Assembly (NCBI RefSeq): GCF_000372725.1
Contig: NW_005200011.1
Location: 11,852-75,851, forward strand
Length of the DNA: 64,000 nucleotides
Reading direction: 5' to 3'
From: Emiliania huxleyi CCMP1516
Lineage: Eukaryota > Haptophyta > Isochrysidales > Noelaerhabdaceae
The notes beneath the pieces are model-generated. The model made no database searches. It was not told the origin of the DNA and saw nothing but the letters and a program-made list of their open reading frames with translations. Below, piece by piece: positions 28,072-38,370 of this stretch. The translations under genes were made by a program, and so were the position numbers. How positions within the stretch are numbered: the first letter of the stretch is position 1; every line of letters starts with the position of its first letter.

Positions 28072-28983
28072 ATGGGTAGTATGCCATGCGCAGCGTTTGC
28101 GGGCTGCACGGCGGTCATGGCGCAGAAGAAGCTCACGGTGGGTGGACGCCAAATTACTGTCACGGCTGCTGGGCACGTCTCATTGCCCGAGGGCATGACA
28201 ACGGTGCCGCGAGGGGCCTTTCGCCGCCACACCTCGATCGTCTCGGTCACTTGCCCACGCAGTCTCGTCGCAATTGACAGCGAGGCGTTCCTCGGATGCG
28301 CCTCGCTTACCGCAATCCACCTGCCTAGCAGGCTCGCCTCCATCGGCGACTGCGCCTTCTTTCAATGCTCGGCGCTCGTCCGAGTCGCCGTCCCCACCAC
28401 TGTCAAAACTGTTGGAGCGGCCGCATTCCTCGGCTGCTCCTCACTCGCGTCCATTCAGTTCCACCACCCAGCCAGCCTGGCAACAATCGGCGCTGCCGCA
28501 TTCCTCGGCTGCGGCTCCCTCACAGCCGTTGCCCTTCCCGCCTCGACCGCCTCCCTTGACACCGCCGCCTTTGCCGGCTGCCGCGCCCTAGCCAAAGCCA
28601 CCTTCCCCCCCGGCATCACGTCCGTCGGATTCGGCTCTTTTCGACTCACCTCCCTTTCTCAAGTCGCCCTACCGACGACCGCCGAGATCCGCGACGCCTT
28701 CCCCGCCTCAACCGCCGTCAACCGCATCGCGCCCGCGCGCATGCGGGCCCAGGACCGGCTCCTCTTCCTCTACAACGGCGTGCTTGCCTATAAGCGCTGC
28801 CGACCCGGCCTTGTGAATTGGCTAGAGCGGGTCCAGATCACGCAAGGTGCTTACGGCCCGGACGGCGCGGCGCGCAAGCGCGACCGCGACGCTTTTGAGA
28901 GCGACTTTGGCCCCTCGCCGCGGTCCGATCCGCCTCCTCCAACCCCCGCCGCCGCAATCAGCTCGGAGGTGAGCTCTCTGTGA
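28072..28983 (+). CDS. BspA-type leucine-rich-repeat (LRR_5) protein
   Basis: An intronless protein of about 303 residues from MGSMPCAAFAGC (alternative ATG at 28117, MAQKKLTVGG). Five or six 23-residue LRR_5 units are visible, of the form AFxGCxSLxxIxLPxSLxxIG: EAFLGCASLTAIHLPSRLAS, CAFFQCSALVRVAVPTTVKT, AAFLGCSSLASIQF, AAFLGCGSLTAVALPAS and AAFAGCRALAKATFPPGITS. After the repeats come DRLLFLYNGVLAYKRCRPGL and a charged, Pro-rich tail. No signal peptide is apparent, unlike bacterial and Trichomonas surface members, so a cytosolic role is possible. Such proteins are often expanded in algae and giant-virus hosts; the function is unknown. The stop is followed by AATAAAAAAG at about 29046. Confidence 0.85.
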   Translation: MGSMPCAAFAGCTAVMAQKKLTVGGRQITVTAAGHVSLPEGMTTVPRGAFRRHTSIVSVTCPRSLVAIDSEAFLGCASLTAIHLPSRLASIGDCAFFQCSALVRVAVPTTVKTVGAAAFLGCSSLASIQFHHPASLATIGAAAFLGCGSLTAVALPASTASLDTAAFAGCRALAKATFPPGITSVGFGSFRLTSLSQVALPTTAEIRDAFPASTAVNRIAPARMRAQDRLLFLYNGVLAYKRCRPGLVNWLERVQITQGAYGPDGAARKRDRDAFESDFGPSPRSDPPPPTPAAAISSEVSSL

Positions 28984-29189
28984 GGTTGATGCGTGGCATC
29001 TCGCGCTTGCTGGGGCGCGACGGGCGCGCCATCAACGGTTGCAACAATAAAAAAGAAATATTCACAGCATGCCACTAAATGACGGGGGTTATTTTTCTCT
29101 CTTCTTTGTGCGGGCGAAGGTGCGCTGCTGAGTGCTGTGGCGAGCCCGCTGATAAAGTGCCTGGTGTTTCTTCGCCTACGTACTAGTAG

Positions 29190-29660
29190 AGCGCACTAAG
29201 GGTGAAGAGAACATTCTTTTCTGCACCTCTATGATTGCGAGCAGCCTCGCTCGCAATCCTAGTGAAAGTCGAAGGGTTGTGAGCAGCACTCCTCGCACGC
29301 AAGCCCCCCAGCACCTCTGTACGACTGCGAGCACCCACACTGTCTCGCAATCCTTTACTTTCTTGTACGGACTACGAGCTCTGCCACAATGTGACTGGTG
29401 ACGGCCTATACGACTACCAACGCGCTCACACACAATCCGAGCAAAGTCTAGGGGTTGCAATCAGCACTGCTCGCAATCCTAGCTGCTAGCAACAACGCCT
29501 CCGATCCGTGTGAGCAGTAGGCTAGCGCTCACAATTCTTGACTGCTAGAGAGAGAGGGGCGAGGGACCTCCGCTCCGTGATCTCTTACAGGCGCGAGCTC
29601 GATCGCTCGCAATCGCAGAAGTTCTAGGAGTGTGAGCGCTACTGCTCACACGTCGGAACA
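29190..29660. repeat. Degenerate palindromic repeat region (GCGAGCAG/CTCGCAATCCT)
   Basis: About eight imperfect units contain a GATTGCGAGCAG.CTCGCTCGCAATC-like palindrome, each around 55-70 bp, with later units changed to GTGAGCAG/CTCACA. No gene. The family was not recognised; it may be a satellite-like array. Confidence 0.6.
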
Positions 29661-29689
29661 GAACAAAGCGTGAACAGGGCATGGTGTGA

Positions 29690-29815
29690 GAAGTAAAAAC
29701 CCGTTCAGAGCTCAATTCGCTCTCACGTGGCAACCCTGTTGGCATGGTCTCGCGCGCGAACAGGGCACGAACCTTTGTTTGCCAGGGCTCCAGGCCCCAA
29801 AGAATGTGTGAGTGT
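29690..29815 (+). repeat. Dispersed repeat R, copy 3 (interrupted)
   Basis: Matches repeat R up to GTGTGAGTGT and then breaks. The missing remainder (AGTGTTAGAGTTGTTTGG...GCTAACAATCTCTCAG) resumes at 30166. The sequence between contains the AT-rich inverted-repeat element, so R was split by one or more insertions. Confidence 0.65.
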
Positions 29816-29849
29816 ATTGCGAATTATAAGCCAATAATGGGGCAAGCAA

Positions 29850-30060
29850 GCTGTGAATACATTGGGATATACTGCTGTATATTGCAATACATTGCGGAAG
29901 GATTGAGGTGCTTGGCGGCGCCGAGATATACTCCAATATATCCCAGTATTCGGCTGGAAGATGTTCCTCCAATATCTCCGTATATTGCGTAATAGTGCGC
30001 AATATGGGAATATATTCCAGGGGTGCAATATACCCCAGTATATCCCAATATATTCACAGC
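29850..30060. mobile_element. AT-rich inverted-repeat MITE, about 211 bp
   Basis: The ends GCTGTGAATACATTGGGATA and their near-complement (TATCCCAATATATTCACAGC at the right) form a terminal inverted repeat of about 25 bp. The inside is full of ATATATTCC/CAATATA palindromes. No clear target duplication was identified. Confidence 0.65.
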
Positions 30061-30341
30061 GGACTGCTATTTGTCAGTATTCTCTTAGACAAACAAGCCT
30101 TCTCTCACAGCAGACGGCACAACAAGGGCGCGGACTGGCGCAGACTGGCACACACACCAGCACACCAGAGTGTTAGAGTTGTTTGGTGTATTGCTAACAA
30201 TCTCTCAGGCTGCTCTGGAGGTGCAAAAAAGAAGTTTAATGGCGGACGGCCGAGCGTAACGGTTGATAAGTTACCATCATCGCCCACGGGCAAGGCCGGC
30301 ACGCGGCCGTTGCCCTCGTCGCAGAGTGGGTGTGAGGGAAC

Positions 30342-33300
30342 ATGCCCGAGACTGTCCGTAGCGGCGATGTCCGCCGGAGTGCGCACAGCCTTCGAAGACC
30401 GACGCCGCGGCCTCTTCTCCCACGCCTGGTGCTGCTGCTGCCGCTGCTCGCAATCCACCGCGCCGATGCACAAGAAGGTGGTGTCTGTGCTGCCTCTCTC
30501 AATGTCAAGCCCGAGATCTGCGCCAATGCGCCTGGCGAGGAGTGCGACGCGATGAACGCCAATCTCATCACCCTCGGCGATGACGTACAAGTGAGCATCT
30601 GCCTCACGAGCAGCTCCACGTTGGTCGGCACCAATATTGGCGTCGGGGGAGTGCTGCAAACGGGGACTCGCTTCGAGGTGGCGCTCACGTGCAAGGTAGC
30701 CGCTCGCCCGAGAGAGGAAAACGAGGAAAGTCGAGGCTACCTGGGCTGCAGCCAATTGCGGTGGCGCCAGGAGAGCACTTTCCAGAGATGTGTCCAAGAA
30801 AGGCCACCGCACAACTTGACAAGCAATCGGCACACCTGCTGCCGCCATCACCCCTGCAGGACGGCTCTTGCTCGGCAATGCACGAGTCGGGTATCCTCGA
30901 GTACCTCGGATTCGAGCCTGCGGCGGGCGTGTCGTCGAATTTCTTGCTGCAGACGTACCCGGGATGCACTGACGGCCAGGCGGCCTCCCTCTCTTAGTCT
31001 AGCGCCTCATATTGACCACTCTCACCCCTCTCTCCTCCCAACCTTTACCCTCGCTCTTACTCTTATCCTCGCCTTCGCTCCCTCTAGCCCACAGACATCG
31101 CTCCCAGTCTCGACCTGCCTCACTGTCTCCCATACCCCTTCAGGCGTGTGGGTACCTGACGGTGAGCCAGGAGGTTGAGGTTACTGAGGATAGCACGAGG
31201 TGCGTGGGGACGATCAAGGCGCGGGCGGCGCGCTTCACCACCACGAATAATGGCCTCTTCTACGTTCGCGCGGCCACCGCGCCCGAGACACCGTTCCTCA
31301 TCACCGACGAGCTCTGCATCCCGGGTCTGACCGCTTCGGGCGCAGGCACAACCACCGCCTTAATCGCACCCCCATCGCCGATGCCGCTGCCCCCATCGCC
31401 GCCGTCGCCACCGCCACCATCTCCTCCTTCGCCGCCTCCACCGCCTCCTCCGCCGCCGCCGTCACCGCCGCCGCCGCCACCGCCGTCGCCGCCGCCTCCT
31501 CGACCTCCAACGCCGGCACCGCCTCCACCACCGTCACCGCCGCCCCCATCGCCGCCGCCCCCGTCTCCGATACCGCCGCCCCCATCGCCGGCCCCGTCGC
31601 CACCGCCGCAGCCGCCCCCTCCAACCCCAGTATCGCCGTCGCCGCTGCCACCCCAGCCGAATCCGCCGCCGCCACCCTCGCCGCCGCCGCCGAGCCCCCA
31701 ACCCTCGCCGCCGCCGCCCTCGCCACCTCCGCAGCCGGCAGCACCTCCGGAGCCCTCGCCACCTCCGCCGCCCTCGCCGCCGCCGCCAAGTCCGCCGCCC
31801 TCGCCGCCGCCGCCGCCACCCTTCCCCTCACCACCGGCGCCGCCATCGCCCCCGCCTCCGCCGCCGCCGATGCCGCCTCCGTTCCCGCCACCATCGCCTC
31901 CCCCTTCAGGCCCCCCTCCGTCGCCTCCCCCAGGGCCCCCACCATTTCCCCCGCCAAGCCCTCGCCCACCGCCCTTCCCTCCACCCTTTCCCCCGCCGTT
32001 TCCTCCTCCGCCGTCCCCCCCACAACCACCGGCGTCGCCGCCCTCGCCGCCCGCGGCGCCTCTCCCCCCCTTTCCGCCGTCACCGTTGCAGCCCCCGTGC
32101 GAGGGCGGTGGTGCGACTATCCACCTCGTGTACGGCGTGCCTGTTGCAAGCGCTCGCCGGAGGCTGCAGGAGGGCGTGGTCGATGATGCACGGGAGGTGT
32201 TCCAGGCGGAAATGACGCATGGAGTCAGGGTGCTCGCCAGGTTGGACGCCGCGGAGGCGCACAGAGAGCCTCTTGTGGTAGGTAGATGACTTTCGACACG
32301 CACCCCCCGACGACTCTTCCGAATTGCGCCTAGGCGGCGAGGATGCTGCGACTGGAATACGTCTTTGGGAGCACCTTCACGCTCGTGTCGATTTACGCGC
32401 CGTCGCACGTCGGCCAGGCGCTCGTTGGCGGCGACGGCGCGGAGCTATGCGAGGACTTTGTGAGCGGCGGGCCATGAGGCATGATCAATTCGTATACGCG
32501 TGACATGATTGCGGATAGGTGAGTACTTTCGGCCGCAGCGGCTCGAGAGGGTGGAGCTCGGTGGCGGTGGCGAGGACGAGAGCTTTGTCTGCCCGGCCAC
32601 CCTCCACTCCTCGGTGCGCTGCCTCCCCCTAAGCCCTAGCCCTTGCCCTAGCCCCCGCCCCAGCCCCAGCCCTAGACCCTTCCCCCACCCCGGCCCTAGC
32701 ATACACACTCCTTCTGGACCAAGAGGACTTTACTAGGTGACTTGGGTCTTGGTCGATGCCGAGGTAGCTTGCTCGCTGCGGTGGCTTATGTGCGCCACTA
32801 GATGTTTCATCCGTGGACGCTGTCGGGGTGGGGTCCCGATCCGATTGTGCAGCCACATCGAGGGTCTAGGCGGTTTTGCAATCTTCTACATGGGGTCTCC
32901 AACCCTGTACTCCGCATCTAGGTTTGCGCTACTGGTCGTTGGCCTCCTCCTCCTCCTTCTGGCGTGCCTCTATGGCGGCTGGGTCGTCGTGGGGGAGCGC
33001 GAGGACTGGCGCCGTGGCACGGGCCAGCATCTTCACGCTAGACCAGGCGAGGGCAGCTACCACGGGAAGGTCCCGCCGCCGCCGCCGCCGCCCGTGGCGG
33101 CGGTGAAGCCCACGCCACCCACGGTGACGGAGAGGCGGCCTCCGCGGCGGATCCCGCGGCGCGGGCTGGTTGATCCGGTGCGGCCGATCACTGTACCCCG
33201 CTATGACTCGGTGCCTCGGCTGGAGCTCGGCTTCACCTCGTCCACAGGTGGCAGAGCACCTCGAGAATGCGGACGAGGACATCCAGGTGGCCTTTGCACG

Positions 33301-33850
33301 CTTGAGAGGCAGACCACGGACCTCGAGTGACTTAGGACGCTCGGCCATGTGCGCACGCGTAGGACCTCCAAGCCATCACCGTCAGCGTCACCCCGGGCAG
33401 CGAGGGGGCGAACCGCCGCGGAGCAGACCCTTTCCCTCTCGGTGCTGGAGCACGAGAGCCGGCCAGGCCCACCCCGCCGTCAGACGCAGGCTACTGGGCG
33501 GGATGGCGCGACGTGCGGGTGCAGGCGGCGGCCCTGCTCATCGCGCTGATACTCGCCCTGCTCGCCATTATCTTTGCCGTCTCAGGGGTGGCGGCGCCTC
33601 CTGGGGCCGCAAGCCGCCTCCCGACGGACACACCCTTGACGTCCTTCCTGCCCGCTCTAGGTGGCGCTCCTCGACGACGACGGGACACTGTGCGCTACGG
33701 CCTGGTAACGGGAGCCGCCCTACTGTGTAACACCATGCATGCACTGTTTTTCCACCACGTCGCGCGCTCTCTGCACTGGAGGAAGACTCGCCGGCGGCTT
33801 GAGGCGACGGAGTCGGCTTCGTTCTTCGATCTTTGTGTAGGTATGTTGTT
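30342..33850 (+). CDS. Secreted/membrane pherophorin-like (SP)n-rich protein
   Basis: An N-terminal signal sequence (LLPRLVLLLPLLAIHRADAQ) precedes a Cys-containing domain. Exons are 30342-30695, 30860-30979 (GC donor GGCCAG|GCGGCC), 31144-32277 and 32334-32459, all phase 0, with more exons after. The first domain runs VCAASLNVKPEICANA, LGDDVQVSICL, GYLTVSQEVEVTEDSTRC and DELCIPGL, like a pherophorin-type extracellular domain. About 240 residues of PPSPPPP repeats follow, as in algal wall hydroxyproline-rich proteins. After the rod come ATIHLVYGVPVASARRRL and MLRLEYVFGSTFTLVSIYAP, and then two hydrophobic segments (FALLVVGLLLLLLACLYGGW near 32925 and AALLIALILALLAIIFAV near 33525). A cell-surface protein with a membrane anchor is inferred. 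Exons beyond 32459 and the stop are unresolved. Confidence 0.6.
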
Positions 33851-34145
33851 GGCAACGCAAGACACAGAGCTCACACAAAATCACAGTGGGTGGAAAGCGA
33901 ACGAGTTACTTAACAGGGGTCGATTAGGGCGGGCCACCCTGTCCAGAGGCGGAGGTGCCTTTCGTTTGCATACTTTTCCCTTGCGTGCCGCGGTAATGAA
34001 AAGAAATGTGTGCGACTGCAACAAGGGACCGCTTGCAAGGGACCATTGGGCTTGTACTATTAACAACGAAGGCGCTCTCAAAAGAAATTAGTATAAGAGC
34101 GCGAGGTAAAAAAGAAATAGCCAGTTCTCCTCCTCATCTACCGAC

Positions 34146-35159
34146 ATGAGCCTCCTCCTCGGCCTGCAGTTCTTCTCGCGACCTCGTCGTCTCCGCTGGC
34201 TGCGCGTCATTACCGGCTTCGCGTGGTGCTGCGGTGGCACCCGCTCGCTCCGCGCGGGCTCCGGCCCCTCTCCTCGCGAGCCACCCGCGGCGGCAGCAGA
34301 GGCGCGGCTGGCCGTCGGTCCAGTCAGCGCGTCGGACATGGGCGCTCTCGAACGCCAGCTCGGCTACCGGCCGTACCCGCTCGCCGTCGGCGCGCGCTGC
34401 GTCCACGGCCACCCGCAGGCGTTTGTGTGGGACCCGCTCGCGCGCTTTCACGGTGGCCGTGCGCGGCGGGCGCCGCTCGACTCGGGCCTCTTCCGGCTGT
34501 CGTGCCCGCTGCTCGTGCAGGCGGTGGACCGGTGGGAGGCAGAGGGCGCCGTGCGCCAGCTCCAGGCGGAGGTGGACGAGGGGAGGGTGAGCGAGTGCTC
34601 GAGAGCCGACCTCGAGGAGGCCAACCGAAGGCATGCTCTCGCGCGGCGCGCACTCGTCGGGAATAGGCTCGAGGAGGCGCTGCAGCGGTCGCGTGAGGCG
34701 GACGCCGCCGCGCCGCCGCCGCCGCCGCCGCGCCGGAAGCGGACGGGCGCCGGCGCAAAGTCGGGCGCGCGGCCGCCGCGCGCCCTCTCGCGCGAAGAGC
34801 TTAGCGAGCTGGTGCTCAACAGCGGCGTCGCCGGCCAGAGCCCCTCGAAGCCCGAGGTGAAGTGCCTGCACGCGCAGCTCGCCGACCACCTGTGCCGCGA
34901 CCACTCCAACCCTCTCGGCGAGGCGATCCTCTCGGGCGTCGCGGCGCGCGGCGTTGCGGTGCACGGCGACAGCCAATGCCACCAGCAGTGCGACTGCGGC
35001 GTGGCGCGCGAGGCAGCGACGTGGTGGTACACGCCCGTCAAAAACAAGCAAAAGCTGTTCACGCGGCTCGAGCGGAGGAAGCAGCGCCAGGTGGCGAGGC
35101 TGGAGGCGGCGGAGGAGGGCGGCGGCGGAGGTGAGGAGGAGGGGGGCAGTTTGAGTTAG
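34146..35159 (+). CDS. DUF501-domain protein
   Basis: An intronless protein of 337 residues starting MSLLLGLQFFSRPRRLRWLR. The N-terminus is Arg-rich and could be an organelle transit peptide (about residues 1-55). The DUF501 region starts at about residue 60: LERQLGYRPYPLAVGARCVH, PLDSGLFRLSCPLLVQAVDR, and, after a Pro/Arg-rich insert, KPEVKCLHAQLADHLCRDHS with NPLGEAILSG, the conserved VKCLHA...NPVG part. DUF501 is best known from actinobacteria, with scattered algal and plant members; its role is unknown. The C-terminal TRLERRKQRQVARLEAAEE may be a coiled coil. The Cys and His in CLH and HQQC could be functional. Confidence 0.85.
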   Translation: MSLLLGLQFFSRPRRLRWLRVITGFAWCCGGTRSLRAGSGPSPREPPAAAAEARLAVGPVSASDMGALERQLGYRPYPLAVGARCVHGHPQAFVWDPLARFHGGRARRAPLDSGLFRLSCPLLVQAVDRWEAEGAVRQLQAEVDEGRVSECSRADLEEANRRHALARRALVGNRLEEALQRSREADAAAPPPPPPRRKRTGAGAKSGARPPRALSREELSELVLNSGVAGQSPSKPEVKCLHAQLADHLCRDHSNPLGEAILSGVAARGVAVHGDSQCHQQCDCGVAREAATWWYTPVKNKQKLFTRLERRKQRQVARLEAAEEGGGGGEEEGGSLS

Positions 35160-35259
35160 TTCTGGCCAACAACGAAGAGACGTTTGTTTCTTTTTCGTAC
35201 ATGCACATGTGCATGTGCATGTGCATGCAGCGCCGGCTGTGAGGCTGCTGGAGCACTTG

Positions 35260-35380
35260 GAGCAAAGAAAGAACGAAAGAAAACAGACAACTAAGGGAGG
35301 GATGGGAGGAGCACTTGGAGTAAATAAAGAAAGAAAACAGACAAGACAAGGGAAGGATTAGAGAACTTGGAGTGCGGTCG
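35260..35380 (-). repeat. Two short LINE/SINE-tail fragments
   Basis: Two close copies of the AAAGAAAACAGACAA tail motif (at 35270 and 35330), each followed by GGGAGGGAT or GGGAAGGAT sequence and then by ACTTGGAGTG, the start of repeat T. Confidence 0.6.
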
Positions 35381-35437
35381 GCAACCACACTGCGTGAGAA
35401 ATTCTCGATACCCGGGTACGGTCCGGAAAACTCTCGG

Positions 35438-36052
35438 ATGCGCGTCTTGCGCACCCTGCCCTTCCTGTCGCTTGCAGCGGCGATCCGCGTCCCACACGTC
35501 AACATGGGCCTCTTCGACGCGCTCACGAGCAAGGCCCCGCGCTACGGCCCGCCCGTCGTCATCGGCGAGGAGTCACTCATGTCTCAAAAGGCGCACGGAA
35601 CGAGCGAAGTTCCCGTCCAGAAGGATTTGCGCTGGAACTGCGGCGCCGACCTCGCCGACCGGATCTGCAATTTCAACCGGCACTACGCGGAGAATGCCGG
35701 CTACTGGGAGCGCTCGACAACGTTCCTCAAGGAGGAGGAGGCCAACACCGAGGAGATCACGTTCTTCGACTCCAACAGCGGAGACCCGCTCTTCTACGGG
35801 CCCCGCGGCCGCACCTGGCAGAGCTTCGTCAAGGAGTCGCGCTCGCACGGCTGGCCCTCGTTCCGCGACGCCGAGGTCAACTGGGACTACGTGCGCGTGC
35901 TGCCCGACGGGGAGTGCGTCTCGACCGCGGGCACGCACCTCGGCCACAACCTGCCCGACGGCACTGGCAACCGCTACTGCATCAACCTTGTGAGCGTGGC
36001 CGGCCGCCCCGCCGACGGCCCCGTCGAGCGGCACATCGGCCCGAAGGCGTGA
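35438..36052 (+). CDS. MsrB-like (SelR-fold) protein without zinc cysteines
   Basis: The family reduces methionine-R-sulfoxide using a Cys in an RYC(x)N motif. MRVLRTLPFLSLAAAIRVPH looks like a signal or targeting peptide; the mature part may begin at MGLFDALTSKAPRYGPP (35504). Visible signatures are SHGWPSFRDAEVNWDYVRVL (GWPSF), THLGHNLPDGTGNRYC (HLGH and RYC) and INLVSVAG. The two CxxC zinc motifs of standard MsrB are missing, and the usual resolving Cys position reads CVSTAG, where ECVS supplies the nearest Cys. An N-terminal block (DLRWNCGADLADRICNFNRH, RSTTFLKEE, FFDSNSGDPLFYGPRGRTWQ) is distinctive. It belongs to an MsrB-like family seen in algae (recollection). Single exon; 204 residues from this start. 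Confidence 0.8.
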   Translation: MRVLRTLPFLSLAAAIRVPHVNMGLFDALTSKAPRYGPPVVIGEESLMSQKAHGTSEVPVQKDLRWNCGADLADRICNFNRHYAENAGYWERSTTFLKEEEANTEEITFFDSNSGDPLFYGPRGRTWQSFVKESRSHGWPSFRDAEVNWDYVRVLPDGECVSTAGTHLGHNLPDGTGNRYCINLVSVAGRPADGPVERHIGPKA

Positions 36053-37745
36053 GAAAAGTCGGGTGAGCCGTGCGTCCGCGGCGCGCTGCAGATGCCTCAG
36101 GCGCCTCCGACAGTCGTGGCAGGCGCGCGGCGGCATGCTTAGCGCCAGCCTTCTTAGTTTAGTGTGTTTTTGCTTTGCATTATAATAAAACATGGGCGCC
36201 CAGGGCGTCGCTTCCCGGCGGCCACGTCGTGCGACTTAAACCCTGTCCCGACCACCCGAGGCGGGACAGTCGCCCCGCCAGTGCCCCGCCTCGGGCCGAG
36301 AGCCGGGAAGTCCCTCGGGATTGAGCGGCTCAGACGAGAGAGCGTGGGGTCCTCCGTTGTCTCGCCTTGTCTGCTTGTGGTCTCCGCGGGCTCCTTTTCT
36401 TTCTCCTCCGATGATGGGGTGAACACGAGTCACGACATGCTGCTGTGTACTCAGGAAGAACACAAACAATCCCAAGGAAGGGTGAGAACGGACGGAGAAC
36501 GGACAGACAGCGACCTGGGCGAGCACATTGCTTTCCTCACACCCGGGCTCGCCTGTAGAGAGAGAGAGTTTTGACCGCGCAAGATAAACGAGGGTGGCTA
36601 AGGGCTCTCTCTGCCCGCAAGGCGCCCGCGTCGCCGACGCGGTACCATTGACTAATCCCGGAATACACACCCACACGACCAAATAGCGAAAATCCGAATA
36701 CCGTGCAAAAACACGGAATCTCAACATGGGCGATCCAGCGCTTCCTTCGATTGGACGGACGAAATGATCCTCGGCCTGCCATGCGCGCGCGCGCCTCGCC
36801 CGAGTGCAGCCACCTGCGGACCTGGCCAGCCTCTTCCTGGCTCGTGCCCAGCCTCTCCTTCCGCTGCCGCCGGCCTCGCAGTTCCGACTGCCATCACGCT
36901 GCAGAGCCTGCGTAGACGCCACAGACGCCAATTCTGCAGCCCACAGCCCTGGCAACTGAGGGCGAGGGCCAGCAGTATACGACGACGACGACATCTCACA
37001 CCCCGCGCTGGCCAGCGCCATCAGCCCCTCACGGCCCGGCCCAACCTCCCTTCGCCTCGCCTCCAGCGCCTCCAATCAAGTCGCACCTCTCTTCTTCAGC
37101 GAATGCAGCGGCAGCACCACGTCAGAGGCCGGGCCGACTGGCGGACCTGCATGCCCAGCCATGCCCCCCACTCCCCACCCGCTTGGATCGATCAGCTGAC
37201 AGCTCCACCAGCTCCCACCACCGCGTGTCGTGCCTCATGAAGCATGACGTAGAATAGACATAGAAAGCACATGAACCATCGAAAGGTCTGGTCTCCAACA
37301 AGAGCTCTCGGCGGGCCGCGCGCGCCCGCGCCCCGCCCCTTTTGCGCAGCAACACCTTAAATTTCATGGCCCTCAAAAATCGGGTCGGATGTTGCGGAGA
37401 TCAGCAGGAGGATGTACGACGAGATTAGGAGCAGCAGGGACCCGAGGGACCATGTGGAAGACGGCTAGTGCTAGTCCCCCATCGCGCATCGGGAGGACGA
37501 CCCCGGCTAGTCGCCGACCACACCCACAAAGAACCCTGCACAAAGACCGCAGGGCGGGGACCTGTTCCTTTTTACCCATCTCCTAGTAGAGGTGTCCGTT
37601 TTGTTTATTTATTTGGGTCGGAGGCGGAGCGCAGCGCCAGCGGAGTGGGCCCCGATTTTAAAACGGCGACGGACGCTAGCCTCCAACAACGCCTCCCCGG
37701 CGCAGAGGGGGGCCCCCGAGGGATGCTCAACCGCCCACGCCACGT
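36053..37745. other. Gene-poor stretch with repeat V
   Basis: No recognisable domain in any frame. A polyadenylation-like AATAAAACAT lies at 36183-36192 after the MsrB-like gene. Repeat V (37455-37620: GGGAGGACGACCCC...GCTAGTCGCCGACC...ATCTCCTAGTAGAGG...TTTATTTATTT) recurs at 54098-54255. The rest (36200-37450) is unassigned. Confidence 0.6.
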
Positions 37746-37746
37746 C

Positions 37747-38140
37747 GCTCTAAAAGAAACAAAACGGACAACCCAAGGGAGGGATGGGGAGGACGGCACG
37801 CCGCCACCACACAGGGATTTTAAGGAGAGGTGTGTGATGCGCTAGCCGTCGCCCACCCTAGGGAGTCTGCCTCTTCCTATCTCTCTTCGCAGTCTCTCGC
37901 CGCTTCTCGCTGCAACCTTCATGCCACCTCGCGGTCGTCCCACTCTCGTCGTTCTCTCCCTTGTCACTTCTTCCTCTGTCGCGTCGCTCTCTTCTGCCTC
38001 GTCCTGCGACGCCGCCGCCGCCTGCCGGTCCCTTGTTCTCGCGGCTTCTTGCGCCTTTCGGCGCAGCTCCGCCCTCCTCGCTGCATATCTTGGCCCCTCG
38101 AGTCTATCGAGCTCTCCTCGCGCCACGTCGCTTGTCGAAG
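37747..38140 (-). mobile_element. LINE-like element, 5'-truncated copy (minus strand)
   Basis: The minus-strand frame reads LARGELDRLEGPRYAARRAE, ASQDEAEESDATEEEV, RTTRVGRPRGGMKVAARSGE and RLRREIGRGRLPRVGDG-stop, then the shared 3' sequence and TTTC-type tail. It is clearly homologous to 23840-24487 over about 390 bp. Its 5' break (38140) abuts repeat T. Confidence 0.65.
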
Positions 38141-38370
38141 GAGCACTTGGAGCACTTGGAGTGCAGTTATCAGCCTCACATCCAGGGCCGGGGAGCTGAG
38201 GAGCGCACCCAGCGGGCCGGATGATCGGGATCGGGTTGCGGGCAAGAGAGCCCTAGCCCTGGGGGGTGCGCGTTCGCAGGGCCATAACACGGGTCTCCGA
38301 GGGATAGTACCGCGCTCCGGGTTTCCCCTAGCAGCAGAACGCACCCTCTACTCGGAGCTAGTGGACACGA
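38128..38370 (+). repeat. Dispersed repeat T, copy 1
   Basis: GAGCACTTGGAGTGCAGT, CATCCAGGGCCGGGGAGCT, GCGCACCCAGCGGGCCGGAT, GATCGGGTTGCGGGCAAGAG and GGTGCGCGTTCGCAGG, then CTCGGAGCTAG. Copies lie at 59012-59170, 59184-59300 and, reversed, at 63410-63645. It has no coding sense; a pol III origin (5S- or tRNA-like) was considered but not shown. Confidence 0.75.

Noticed and set aside
31260-32408. Long Gly-rich open frame on the minus strand opposite the (SP)n rod
   Set aside because: It is the complement of the proline repeats; codons are forced by the repeat and there is no domain.
36236-37075. 279-codon minus-strand frame at 36-37 kb
   Set aside because: No recognisable domain and broken by repeat-like sequence; likely chance in GC-rich DNA.
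38128-38370. 5S rRNA or tRNA origin for repeat T
   Set aside because: GGGGAGCTAAGAAGCGC faintly recalls a 5S internal region, but the flanking stems and other boxes do not match, so no RNA gene is called.
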